Part shown: piece after piece, positions 1 to 6,444 of the stretch
How positions within the stretch are numbered: position 1 is the first letter of the stretch
Layout of the letters: every line of letters begins with the position of its first letter
NCBI GenBank assembly: GCA_900766925.1
Contig: CAAFXG010000217.1
Location: 1-14,451, forward strand
Origin: Lachnospiraceae bacterium
GTDB lineage: Bacteria > Bacillota > Clostridia > Lachnospirales > Lachnospiraceae
DNA: 14,451 bases
Direction of reading: 5' to 3'
The notes under the pieces: generated by a model
Databases searched by the model: none
What the model was told of the DNA's origin: nothing
What the model saw: the letters and a program-made list of their open reading frames with translations, nothing else
Translations under genes and position numbers: made by a program

Positions 1-675
1 GCTAGAAGAAAGAAACTGAAATATAACATATTGAAGCCTATTGCGGATGAGTTAGGGCTTGTGATTCGTAACTTCGACTCTATTGAAAGTGATAAAAATC
101 TGAATCATTATGATTTTTACTATGAGTCAGTGGTAGGGGATAGAGTCATCAATGTTATTCCGCCCTATGTTAAGCTGGAAACATCTTTAATGTCGTATGC
201 ATTTCCTACAGAAGAAAAGGAACTGGGGAATTATATATTGGATGCTCTAGGAGCAAAGGAAGAGGAACTTATTGCAACATATGATTTGGGCGCATTTCCT
301 ATGTGTGTTCAGTCACTGAACCGTACATTAATTGATAAAGTTTTTGCTGTGTGCGATTATTATTTGCAGGACAAGGCTCACAGAAATGCAAGACACCTTT
401 ATGATATTTACAAACTGACAGAGCATGTGAAGATGGATGGTGATTTCTTGAAACTCGTAAAGGAGGTACGTGCACATAGAATTACTATGGGAAGCGAAAT
501 TGCTCCGGCAGCACCTCTGGATGTAAATATTTTAGAGTTGGTTCAAAAGATTTGTGACGAAGATTTTTACAAAGAAGATTACCGAGAGACTACACTTAAG
601 TTGATTTCGGATTCTTTGGAGTATGAGATGTTGAAAAAGCATTATAAGGAATTGGTGGAGAAGATATTTGAGTAA
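1..675 (+). CDS. AbiEii-family nucleotidyltransferase toxin (type IV toxin-antitoxin), 5' partial
   Basis: The reading frame is open from the first base of the window, so the start and N-terminus lie outside; 224 residues are visible. The C-terminal signature of the AbiEii/DUF1814 family is clear: a 'TLIDKVFAVCDYYL' helix (codons from about 322) followed by 'RHLYDIYKL' (391-417). A 'KLETS' strand near 172-186 sits where the family carries its third acidic position. The GG(T/S)-type nucleotide-binding loop and the DxD pair expected in this family would be upstream and cannot be checked. Known AbiEii proteins are cytoplasmic nucleotidyltransferases that inhibit growth and are restrained by an AbiEi antitoxin normally encoded just upstream; that gene would be outside the window. 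No downstream partner is seen. Assignment to the family is fairly sure; activity is not demonstrable from this fragment. Confidence 0.8.
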   Translation, partial: ARRKKLKYNILKPIADELGLVIRNFDSIESDKNLNHYDFYYESVVGDRVINVIPPYVKLETSLMSYAFPTEEKELGNYILDALGAKEEELIATYDLGAFPMCVQSLNRTLIDKVFAVCDYYLQDKAHRNARHLYDIYKLTEHVKMDGDFLKLVKEVRAHRITMGSEIAPAAPLDVNILELVQKICDEDFYKEDYRETTLKLISDSLEYEMLKKHYKELVEKIFE

Positions 676-715
676 ATGTACACATAGAGATGTCCCGTGT
701 GCATATTTACCATGA

Positions 716-761
716 GTATCAAACTCGTATCACGACACACATAATTCGTATCACAACACAC
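716..761 (+). repeat. Phased GTATCA direct repeats upstream of a promoter
   Basis: GTATCA occurs at 716-721, 727-732 and 748-753, that is at steps of 11 and 21 bp, close to one and two turns of the helix. The last two copies belong to longer near-identical boxes, CGTATCACGACACAC (726-740) and CGTATCACAACACAC (747-761), inside 21-bp units that agree at 17 of 21 positions. The array lies just upstream of the -35 at 782. Its phasing suggests binding sites for a regulator, although recombinase or replication-initiator sites are also possible. Confidence 0.55.
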
Positions 762-854
762 CAAATTATATAAATTTGCCGTTTACATCCTTTTTCGCCC
801 ATGCTATATTATTACCATGGTGGACGAAAAATAGCGGATTATTGTGATACGAAT
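744..854. repeat. 13-bp inverted repeat flanking the 782-810 promoter
   Basis: ATTCGTATCACAA (744-756) is repeated in exact inverted orientation as TTGTGATACGAAT (842-854). The 85-bp interval contains the whole promoter. The right arm is an inverted copy of the GTATCA boxes upstream, so one protein could bind on both sides of the promoter, for example as a looping repressor. The function is inferred; the repeat itself is seen directly. Confidence 0.6.
782..810 (+). promoter_or_regulatory. Sigma-A type promoter for the 37-residue ORF
   Basis: TTTACA at 782-787 and TATATT at 805-810 are separated by 17 bp, close to the vegetative consensus. Transcription would begin around 817. Short inverted arms TTTTTCG (791-797) and CGAAAAA (825-831), with CCATG (799-803) and CATGG (816-820) inside them, surround the -10 element and could be an additional operator. 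The unit downstream is closed by the terminator at 1045-1071. Confidence 0.6.
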
Positions 855-906
855 CTGCAACACTTCCCCCGGAAAAAGATAAAATAATAGGTAAAATACC
901 CATAAA

Positions 907-1020
907 ATGAGTCACAAAACGGCAAAAACCGTAACAAATAAGTTTCTTAACACAGCTAAATCAGACCGTGAGGGTGGTAGAACAGTAGGTTCAGGCCGTG
1001 TTGCTTCAATAATAGAATAA
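907..1020 (+). CDS. 37-residue hypothetical peptide with a GGRT motif
   Basis: ATG at 907 opens a 37-codon frame ending in TAA at 1018-1020. The peptide is basic and polar, with no membrane segment or signal peptide. It has a helix-prone N-terminal half and a glycine/arginine stretch, GGRTVGSGR, near the C-terminus. It is the only credible frame between a good promoter (782-810) and an intrinsic terminator (1045-1071), which argues that the unit is expressed. No strong ribosome-binding site precedes the ATG; only a weak TAGG lies about 15 bases upstream. The family is not recognised. It could be a regulatory or structural small protein, the residue of a longer gene, or non-coding sequence within a small RNA. 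Confidence 0.35.
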   Translation: MSHKTAKTVTNKFLNTAKSDREGGRTVGSGRVASIIE

Positions 1021-1044
1021 TTAAAAATACATTTAGATTTTACC

Positions 1045-1071
1045 AGGGCTTTCCGTTTTTCGGAAAGCCCT
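1045..1071 (+). terminator. Intrinsic terminator after the 37-residue ORF
   Basis: An exact 11-bp stem, AGGGCTTTCCG (1045-1055) and CGGAAAGCCCT (1061-1071), with a five-T loop, is followed by a moderately T-rich tail. It lies 24 bp after the stop codon. The loop and stem composition are typical of Rho-independent terminators. Confidence 0.8.
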
Positions 1072-1164
1072 TTACTTTGCGTAGAAAATGACCGAAAAAA
1101 TATGCCTATATTAATGAAGATATGGTAATGTTATTTTACATATGAACCGATAATGTAGATAGGG

Positions 1165-1359
1165 GTGCGGTATATTTCTTTAGTCCTGGTCGTGGACTCA
1201 TTTCCTACGAAAAACGTAATATTAATGTGCTTAGTTTTAAACAGAGGCGGAGCATGGAATGGTGGTAGAACAACGAGTACCAAAACAGAGAAAAAGGATT
1301 CTTCAAAGACAGAACAGTTAAAAGGATTATTACAGGAAGCTAAAATCTCAATTCAATAA
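1165..1359 (+). CDS. Short hypothetical ORF containing GGRT, possibly the front half of a frameshifted gene
   Basis: The frame could begin at GTG 1165 or ATG 1225; neither has a convincing ribosome site. The part that looks coding is downstream of about 1240, where the peptide reads as glycine-rich then Lys/Ser/Thr-rich, containing RGGAWNGGRTT. The 12 bases GGTGGTAGAACA (1261-1272) also occur inside the 37-residue ORF at 974-985, giving both peptides a GGRT motif. Frame +2 is open from 1322 and runs straight into the next ORF at 1361, so one indel near the A-run at about 1320 would join the two. The family is not recognised. Confidence 0.3.
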   Translation: MRYISLVLVVDSFPTKNVILMCLVLNRGGAWNGGRTTSTKTEKKDSSKTEQLKGLLQEAKISIQ

Positions 1360-1360
1360 T

Positions 1361-1606
1361 ATGGATTTCGTTCTGGTTAGCAAGGATATGAAATCACAGG
1401 TACAGGCAAATGCGAAGAAAGCGGATGAAAAGAAAGCAGAAGCTGCCAAAGAACCGGTTGATGATAAGGATTATGTTGAAATTGAAGCAGATTCTATGGA
1501 TGAACTGATTAATAAGGTCTCAAAATATGCATATGATCATTCAGCAAGGAATGTACTTACAGACAGTGAAAAACAGATAGGGCAGAAATTTGATTTTAGG
1601 GGATAG
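1361..1606 (+). CDS. Hypothetical charged protein, possibly the back half of a frameshifted gene
   Basis: The 81-codon frame has a very charged Lys/Ala/Glu segment (about residues 10-35) likely to be a single helix or coiled coil, then an acidic stretch and a C-terminal region rich in Asp and Lys. No signal peptide, membrane segment or known domain is seen. The first ATG (1361) and the next (1388) both lack a usable ribosome site. The frame is open upstream to 1322 in plausible coding sequence, so the start may lie in the preceding ORF and be separated from it by a frameshift. No function is proposed. Confidence 0.4.
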   Translation: MDFVLVSKDMKSQVQANAKKADEKKAEAAKEPVDDKDYVEIEADSMDELINKVSKYAYDHSARNVLTDSEKQIGQKFDFRG

Positions 1607-1670
1607 GTTTGATTTCTGTGTAAAGCTATAATGAATGATACTATAAATATATTTAGGCAGGTATAGTTTT

Positions 1671-2201
1671 ATGATACGACAACTGAAAGAGAATGAATTT
1701 GATATTGTTTTTAATATATTGGAAAATAGCTTTCCTAAGGATGAGTATCGTCCTTATGACGAACAGAAAGCATTGCTTAAAAATGAGAACTACAGTATTT
1801 ATGTCTTGGATGATTATGAAAACAAATCAATTAAGGCATTTATAACACTATGGGTGCTTGAAGATTTTGTGTTTATTGAGCATTTTGCCGTAAATCAAAG
1901 CTATCGCAATCAGGGAATCGGTTCTTTGATATTGCAGGACGTTAAAGACATGCTTAAAGGTCAGATCTGTCTTGAAGTTGAATTACCTAAGAATGAGTTG
2001 ACAATCAGAAGAATAACATTTTACGAGAGAAATGGATTTTTTTACAATGATTATCCTTATATACAGCCTGCAATTTCTAAGGGAAGACAGCCTATTCCGC
2101 TTCGGATTATGACATCTGGAAATTATATTTCCCGTGAACGCTTCAATAAAATAAAAACAATAATTTACAGGGATGTATATAAATTTAGTGAAAATGAGTA
2201 G
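1671..2201 (+). CDS. GNAT-family N-acetyltransferase
   Basis: This 176-residue protein has the order expected of a single GNAT domain. An N-terminal strand and helix lead into the central 'VFIEHFAVNQSYRNQGIGSLIL' region (residues about 66-87). There 'YRNQGIGS' is motif A (R/Q-x-x-G-x-G/A), which binds the pyrophosphate of acetyl-CoA. A C-terminal 'TFYERNGFF' segment matches motif B, in which a Tyr near the end is common. The substrate cannot be inferred. An AGGCAGG ribosome site at 1655-1661 supports the ATG. TATAAT at 1627-1632 could be its -10, but no convincing -35 is present. It stands alone, 136 bp before the next gene, and looks intact. Confidence 0.85.
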   Translation: MIRQLKENEFDIVFNILENSFPKDEYRPYDEQKALLKNENYSIYVLDDYENKSIKAFITLWVLEDFVFIEHFAVNQSYRNQGIGSLILQDVKDMLKGQICLEVELPKNELTIRRITFYERNGFFYNDYPYIQPAISKGRQPIPLRIMTSGNYISRERFNKIKTIIYRDVYKFSENE

Positions 2202-2240
2202 TTGTGATTATTTTGTTCACTAACGCGGAAGTAAATCTAT

Positions 2241-2270
2241 TTGTATAGTACATTGATAATGTGTTATAAT
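2241..2270 (+). promoter_or_regulatory. Promoter of the solute-binding-protein/sensor-kinase unit
   Basis: TTGTAT (2241-2246) and a perfect TATAAT (2265-2270) are separated by 18 bp. They lie about 70 bp ahead of an AGGAG ribosome site (2325-2329) and the ATG at 2338. This is a good vegetative-type promoter that remains although the genes below it are damaged. Confidence 0.5.
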
Positions 2271-2337
2271 TTGTTACATGATTTTGCAATTTGGACATGA
2301 AGATGATGATTGTATGCTGTAGACAGGAGCGAGTATA

Positions 2338-3658
2338 ATGAGGAATAAATATAACAGGAAGAAAATATGAATCAGAGCCTGCTGGAAGCATCGAAAACAC
2401 TTCCTGCCAGTGAACAGCTATATTATGAAGATGGTCTCGAGATCACAGGCTTGGGTGTAACTTACGATGGCAGACCGACTGAATTTGATGGATGCTACTA
2501 CTTTCCGGCCATTTTGTCGATGACAGGGGTTCGCGTAGATATTGACTGGCAGGAGGATGAAGGATATAGTTCGGCTGTAGCTACTACACTTCTTTCCAGC
2601 AAAGAGGATTTGCCTGATATTATTAATCCTACAGGATTTGGGGTAATGGATTTAGCTGATGACAATCTTATTATTCCGTTAGACAATTATCTTGAACTGA
2701 TGCCTGATATTGTTGCTGCTGTGGGAGAAGAACACATGGATTCATGTAGGTCACCTGATGGACATATTTACACAATTCCGTCTGTGTCTACGATTCGCGG
2801 TTCATTCTCTATGATGGTAAGACAGGATTGGCTTGAGGCGCTTGAGCTTGAGACACCGGAAACCTGGGATGATTGGTTGACATACTGGAGTGGAGTAAGA
2901 GATAACGACCTAAATGGCAACGGAGACCCTTCGGATGAAATTCTGCTTGCCCTCTCGGAGAGCTCAGATGGTGAGAGGAGCCTGACTATGCTGCTCAATG
3001 CATTTGGTATTGCGGCATCCAATGATACCCAGTTTTGTCTCTTGGATGATGGTACATATACAATGGTTTACGAGCATCCAAGGTACCCTGAGTATCTGGA
3101 GGCGATGGCACAGCTCTACAAGGAAGGGATTCTGGTTGAGGGTTACGAAGAATTTTCCTATGCTTCAATTGAGGAGTCAATGGGTAATAATACATTGGGA
3201 AGTACAATGACCTTTGCGGCATCAGGAGCCCAGACCACTGCTCTTAGAGAAGCCGGTGTCGTGGACGCACTTTGGGTATGCGTGAAGCCTGTCGCAGGAC
3301 CATTTGGGGACCGGATGATTCAGGAAAGAGAATTAATAAGTCCAATGTGGTGTATCACTGCAGGAGCCGGTGAAAAAGGAAAGGTAGAGGATATAATAAG
3401 TTTTTTTAACTGGTGTTATAGTGAAGAAGGAGCCAGACTGTATAACTATGGTATAGAAGGAATAAGCTACACTATGGAGGATGGAAATCCTTTGCTGAAT
3501 ACAGAACTTGTGGCAAATGGATTTTCTGATTACAGGGCAGTGGGAATCAATTACGAGCCGTTTGGTGGTTATTGGCTTCAGGTTATCAGCATTTGAAGGA
3601 TGAGGGACTTGGCGATGTAATATTAGACGGGGAGACCTTTTATACGAATATATTATAG
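2338..3658 (+). pseudogene. Extracellular solute-binding protein, LplA/YtcQ-like, damaged at both ends
   Basis: The long open segment is 2367-3596 (409 codons). It resembles family 1 ABC lipoproteins of the LplA/YtcQ kind: a 'DNDLNGNGDPSDEI' calcium-type loop (about residues 179-192), a 'GHIYTIPS' strand, an aromatic 'WDDWLTYW' helix and a C-terminal 'GIEGISYTMEDGNP' segment. Such proteins are normally 500-560 residues and start with a lipoprotein signal. Here the best start, ATG 2338 with AGGAG eight bases upstream, reads a basic decapeptide (MRNKYNRKKI) typical of a signal-peptide front, then stops at 2368. The body is in another frame with no signal. The end is also broken: frame 0 stops at 3594-3596, while frame +2 continues as 'GYQHLKDEGLGDVILDG' to TAG 3656, like the usual family terminus. 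The segment between them seems deleted. ATG 2367 overlaps the upstream stop, so a signal-less cytoplasmic product by coupled translation is possible. No permease genes are nearby; the next gene is a sensor kinase. Confidence 0.75.
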
Positions 3659-3671
3659 GGAGAACAGTAAT

Positions 3672-4643
3672 ATGAAACGAGAGGTTGCTGAATCAAATAA
3701 AAACAATATTGTACAGTGACCGTTGTTTTATGCTACTCTTTTTCTTGCCGGTATTATTCTGCTTGTATCTACTGTGTGGTGGGTTCGTAATGCACAGTCT
3801 AATTCACAGGAATCAATTAACGATTTATGTAGGTTTTATTTGGAAGAAATTGCAGAAAGAAATACCGGAAGCATTGCGACTGAAATGAACAAGAAAGCCG
3901 ATCAGATGAAAGCATCACTTACTGTACTGAATGGGGATTATCTGCAAAGTGAAGAAGCTTTGCGCGAATATCTAAGTGTAGTTCAGAAGATTAACGGGCT
4001 TGATATGTTTGCGATAGTGGATGATGGTGGTATGGTATATACAGCGGATGCTACGTTTTCCGGTATTTCCAGATTCAGCTTTCTGTCTGATGAAATAACA
4101 GAAACAGAAATCCATATAGTACGCAGCTACGGAACAAGAACAATGATTATTACAGCAATGCCGGTTGACATTGAAGAGCCTGCTAAAATCAGGGCAGTAT
4201 CCTGCTTCACAGGTTTGGATATAGAAAGTATTGTTTCAGCGGAACAACTGCAGGGAACTGAGAACAGAACGTATTGTCGACTGTTTACAAAAGAAGGAGA
4301 AAACCTCCTAAACATTGAGGGAGACTATCCAAATGGAAGAAATCTGTTCGATGTCTGGGAGGAAACGGCTACCTTTGTTTCGGGCAGTAGCCTGGAGAAG
4401 GTGAAGGAAGACTGGTCATCCGGTTTGGAAGGATATACGGTATATCGCACGGAAAAAGGAGGCGATACATATGTGTATTATAAGCCGGTTCCCGGAACTG
4501 ACATGATTTTTACTGTTTTGATGAGGGAAAGCAATATCAGTGAGGTTGTAAAGGAGGGAACCCAGAGATTTCTTACGTCCAGTGTGCTTTTTGTGACAGT
4601 TGTAATTATTTCCTTATTGGGAATGTGCTTTGTTATGTGCTAA
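3672..4643 (+). pseudogene. Membrane sensor half of a hybrid histidine kinase, interrupted by a stop and a frameshift
   Basis: ATG 3672 has a good AGGGAG ribosome site (3657-3662) and lies 13 bp after the restored end of the binding-protein gene. It reads 15 codons and then TGA at 3717-3719. The same frame continues directly into a membrane segment (about 3726-3785), so the TGA is an in-frame nonsense change. TTG 3723, one codon after the stop, is a possible restart. About 260 extracellular residues follow, with a fold consistent with a double-Cache sensor, then a second membrane segment (about 4567-4634). The frame ends at TAA 4641-4643 immediately after it, while the kinase continues in frame +2. 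The arrangement suggests a two-pass membrane sensor whose outer domain once listened to a ligand or to the binding protein encoded just upstream. Confidence 0.7.
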
Positions 4644-6253
4644 TTATGCGAAATGTAAGGAAGAATCAGCAGGAAAGCGAGCAGATAAAAATTGTGGGTG
4701 CACTTAGTAATGATTTTTCTGATGTATTTTTACTGGAACCCCAAAGCGATAAAATTCTGACTATTAAGCTCGAAGGACAGCTGACTGATTTTACAAGACG
4801 TAAACCGAAGAGTTACACAGAAGCATGGAAATATTACGTCAGGGAATTTGTTGTTGCTGAGGATGCCCGGAAGGTCCTTGATACAGTGGAGACACAGACG
4901 CTTTGTGACATTATGATGACTTCGACTGAGTTTTCACTGCAATACAGAATTAATATTAATGATGGTCTGCACTATTATCAGGCAAAATTTGTAAAGTTAG
5001 ATGGGGATAGTGACCGCTTTATTCTTGGAATACGAAATATTGATAGTCAGGTTTATGATGAGATGGAGCGTCAGAAGGTACTTCAGGATGCGCTTACGCA
5101 GGCACAGCATGCAAATCGTGCAAAGACAGCGTTTCTTAACAATATGAGCCATGATATCCGAACCCCTATGAATGCCATTATTGGCTTTACTAATATTGCG
5201 TTGAAGCAGCAGCCTTCAGAGGAAGTAGGAAGATGTCTCGAGAAAATTGAAGAGAGCTCACAACATTTGCTTGCGCTGATAAATGATATACTTGATATCA
5301 GCCGGATTGAAAGTGGAAAAATAAAATTTTCACCGGAGCCTGTAAATATATGTCAGGTAACGGATTCTGTTCTGGATATTATGCAGGGATACCTTTATAA
5401 CAGAGATTTGACATTTAAGGTAAACAGAAAAAAACCGGAGCACCCATATGTGTTGGCAGATTCTGTCAGGATTCGGGAGGTTCTTTTGAATATTTTAAGT
5501 AATGCGGTTAAGTTTACAGATGATGGAGGAAGTATAGAATTTGCCTCGGATTATTGGCAGACTGATAAGGAACCGCAAATTGTTGTGCGTTACTCTGTGT
5601 CTGATACCGGTATTGGAATGAGCAAAGAGTTCCTTGATAAGGTATTTATAGAGTTTATGCAGGAGGAATCAGGTGCAAGAACGCAATATAAGGGTACAGG
5701 CCTTGGTATGTCTATTGCTAAGCATTATGTTGAGCTTATGCACGGAACTATTTCAGTTCAAAGTGAGAAGGGAGAAGGTACAACCTTTACAGTTGAAATT
5801 CCGATGGAAATGATATCTAAGGAGGATGTCGGGAAAGATTACAATGATATAAGTCGTACTGACTTACGGGGTGTAAGGGTTCTGTTGGCTGAGGATAATG
5901 ATTTGAATGCAGAGATTGCAATAGCGCAGCTTGAAGAATATGGAATGCAGGTAATAAGAGCTGCTGATGGTAGGGAAGCCGTGGATGTGTTTTCAAACAG
6001 TCCGGCCGGAAGCTTTGATTTGATACTGATGGATATGATGATGCCCGAAATGGATGGATATGAGGCTGCAAAAGCAATACGTTCATTGCGTGACTGTGAA
6101 GATGCAGCTACAATCCATATTATTGCGATGACGGCCAATGCTTTTGCGGAGGATGTACAGGCATCAATTGATGCGGGAATGAATGCACATATTGCCAAGC
6201 CGCTTATCATGGAAGATGTTATTAGGATTATTTCAAGAAATTTGGACACATAG
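4625..6253 (+). CDS. Hybrid histidine kinase, PAS-like, HisKA, HATPase and receiver part (separated from its sensor by a frameshift)
   Basis: The 542-codon frame (GTG 4625; ATG 4646 lies two bases after the stop of the sensor part) encodes a PAS-like segment (about residues 30-140) and a HisKA domain with the phospho-accepting His176 in 'NNMSHDIRTPMNAI'. A HATPase domain follows, with N-box 'LLNILSNAVKF', G1 'SDTGIGMS' and G2 'GTGLGMSIA'. The receiver ends the protein, with acidic 'LLAEDND' and phospho-Asp470 in 'LILMDMMMPEMDG'. All catalytic motifs are present, so only the link to the membrane sensor is broken. The sensor frame and this frame differ by a one- or two-base indel between about 4625 and 4640; no slippery heptamer is visible there. 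Termination-reinitiation at ATG 4646 could still give a soluble kinase. No separate response regulator with an output domain lies adjacent. Confidence 0.8.
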   Translation: MLCYVLIMRNVRKNQQESEQIKIVGALSNDFSDVFLLEPQSDKILTIKLEGQLTDFTRRKPKSYTEAWKYYVREFVVAEDARKVLDTVETQTLCDIMMTSTEFSLQYRININDGLHYYQAKFVKLDGDSDRFILGIRNIDSQVYDEMERQKVLQDALTQAQHANRAKTAFLNNMSHDIRTPMNAIIGFTNIALKQQPSEEVGRCLEKIEESSQHLLALINDILDISRIESGKIKFSPEPVNICQVTDSVLDIMQGYLYNRDLTFKVNRKKPEHPYVLADSVRIREVLLNILSNAVKFTDDGGSIEFASDYWQTDKEPQIVVRYSVSDTGIGMSKEFLDKVFIEFMQEESGARTQYKGTGLGMSIAKHYVELMHGTISVQSEKGEGTTFTVEIPMEMISKEDVGKDYNDISRTDLRGVRVLLAEDNDLNAEIAIAQLEEYGMQVIRAADGREAVDVFSNSPAGSFDLILMDMMMPEMDGYEAAKAIRSLRDCEDAATIHIIAMTANAFAEDVQASIDAGMNAHIAKPLIMEDVIRIISRNLDT

Positions 6254-6269
6254 CAAAAGGTTTGGTTGG

Positions 6270-6304
6270 GAAAATGTCATTTTAATATTTTTTTTGACAT
6301 TTTC
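6270..6304. repeat. 10-bp inverted repeat overlapping a TTGACA element
   Basis: GAAAATGTCA (6270-6279) and TGACATTTTC (6295-6304) are exact inverted copies with a 15-bp T-rich spacer. The right arm overlaps TTGACA (6294-6299). With TGTCA and TGACA half sites this looks more like an operator for a dimeric regulator than a terminator, since no T-run follows the right arm. It could also be a weak hairpin ending the kinase transcript. Confidence 0.5.
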
Positions 6305-6355
6305 ATGTTCTGTATACAATATTTTGGGGAAAAATGACGATACATATGTTATAAT
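6294..6355 (+). promoter_or_regulatory. Probable promoter region of the sensor-cyclase operon
   Basis: An extended -10, TG-T-TATAAT (TG 6347-6348, TATAAT 6350-6355), is the strongest element and has no good -35, as is usual for extended -10 promoters. A second possibility is TTGACA (6294-6299) with TACAAT (6315-6320), but its spacing of 15 bp is short. Start of transcription from the first would fall at about 6362, inside the palindrome at 6359-6372. Confidence 0.5.
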
Positions 6356-6358
6356 GTA

Positions 6359-6372
6359 TCTATACGTATAGA
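6359..6372. promoter_or_regulatory. 14-bp perfect palindrome at the predicted transcription start
   Basis: TCTATACGTATAGA reads the same on both strands and sits directly after the extended -10. It is bracketed by direct copies of AATGTAT (6353-6359 and 6372-6378). The position and symmetry fit a repressor operator of the operon below. Which protein binds is unknown; the AraC-family gene at 12522-13280 is a candidate only by proximity. Confidence 0.45.
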
Positions 6373-6404
6373 ATGTATGTGGATTGTTTTATTATGATTA
6401 TATA

Positions 6405-6421
6405 ACATACTTGTTGTATGT
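6405..6421 (+). promoter_or_regulatory. Small inverted repeat in the leader just before the ribosome site
   Basis: ACATAC (6405-6410) and GTATGT (6416-6421) form a 6-bp stem with a 5-base loop, ending 10 bases before the AGGGGG ribosome site (6432-6437). It shares the ATGTAT/ATACAT theme with the sequence around 6341-6379, so it could be a further regulator half-site pair or a leader hairpin. Confidence 0.3.
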
Positions 6422-6444
6422 ATTTTTATTCAGGGGGATATTTA

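Noticed and set aside
677..704. Terminator after the AbiEii gene from the TGTACACA...TGTGCA arms
   Set aside because: The arms pair poorly and no T-run follows.
4620..4645. Programmed ribosomal frameshift in the hybrid kinase
   Set aside because: No slippery heptamer, stimulatory hairpin or internal Shine-Dalgarno is visible, and the same gene also has an early nonsense codon and sits next to another damaged gene.
5839..6249. 136-codon minus-strand frame opposite the receiver domain
   Set aside because: It lies wholly within a recognisable kinase/receiver coding region, has no ribosome site and matches no family.
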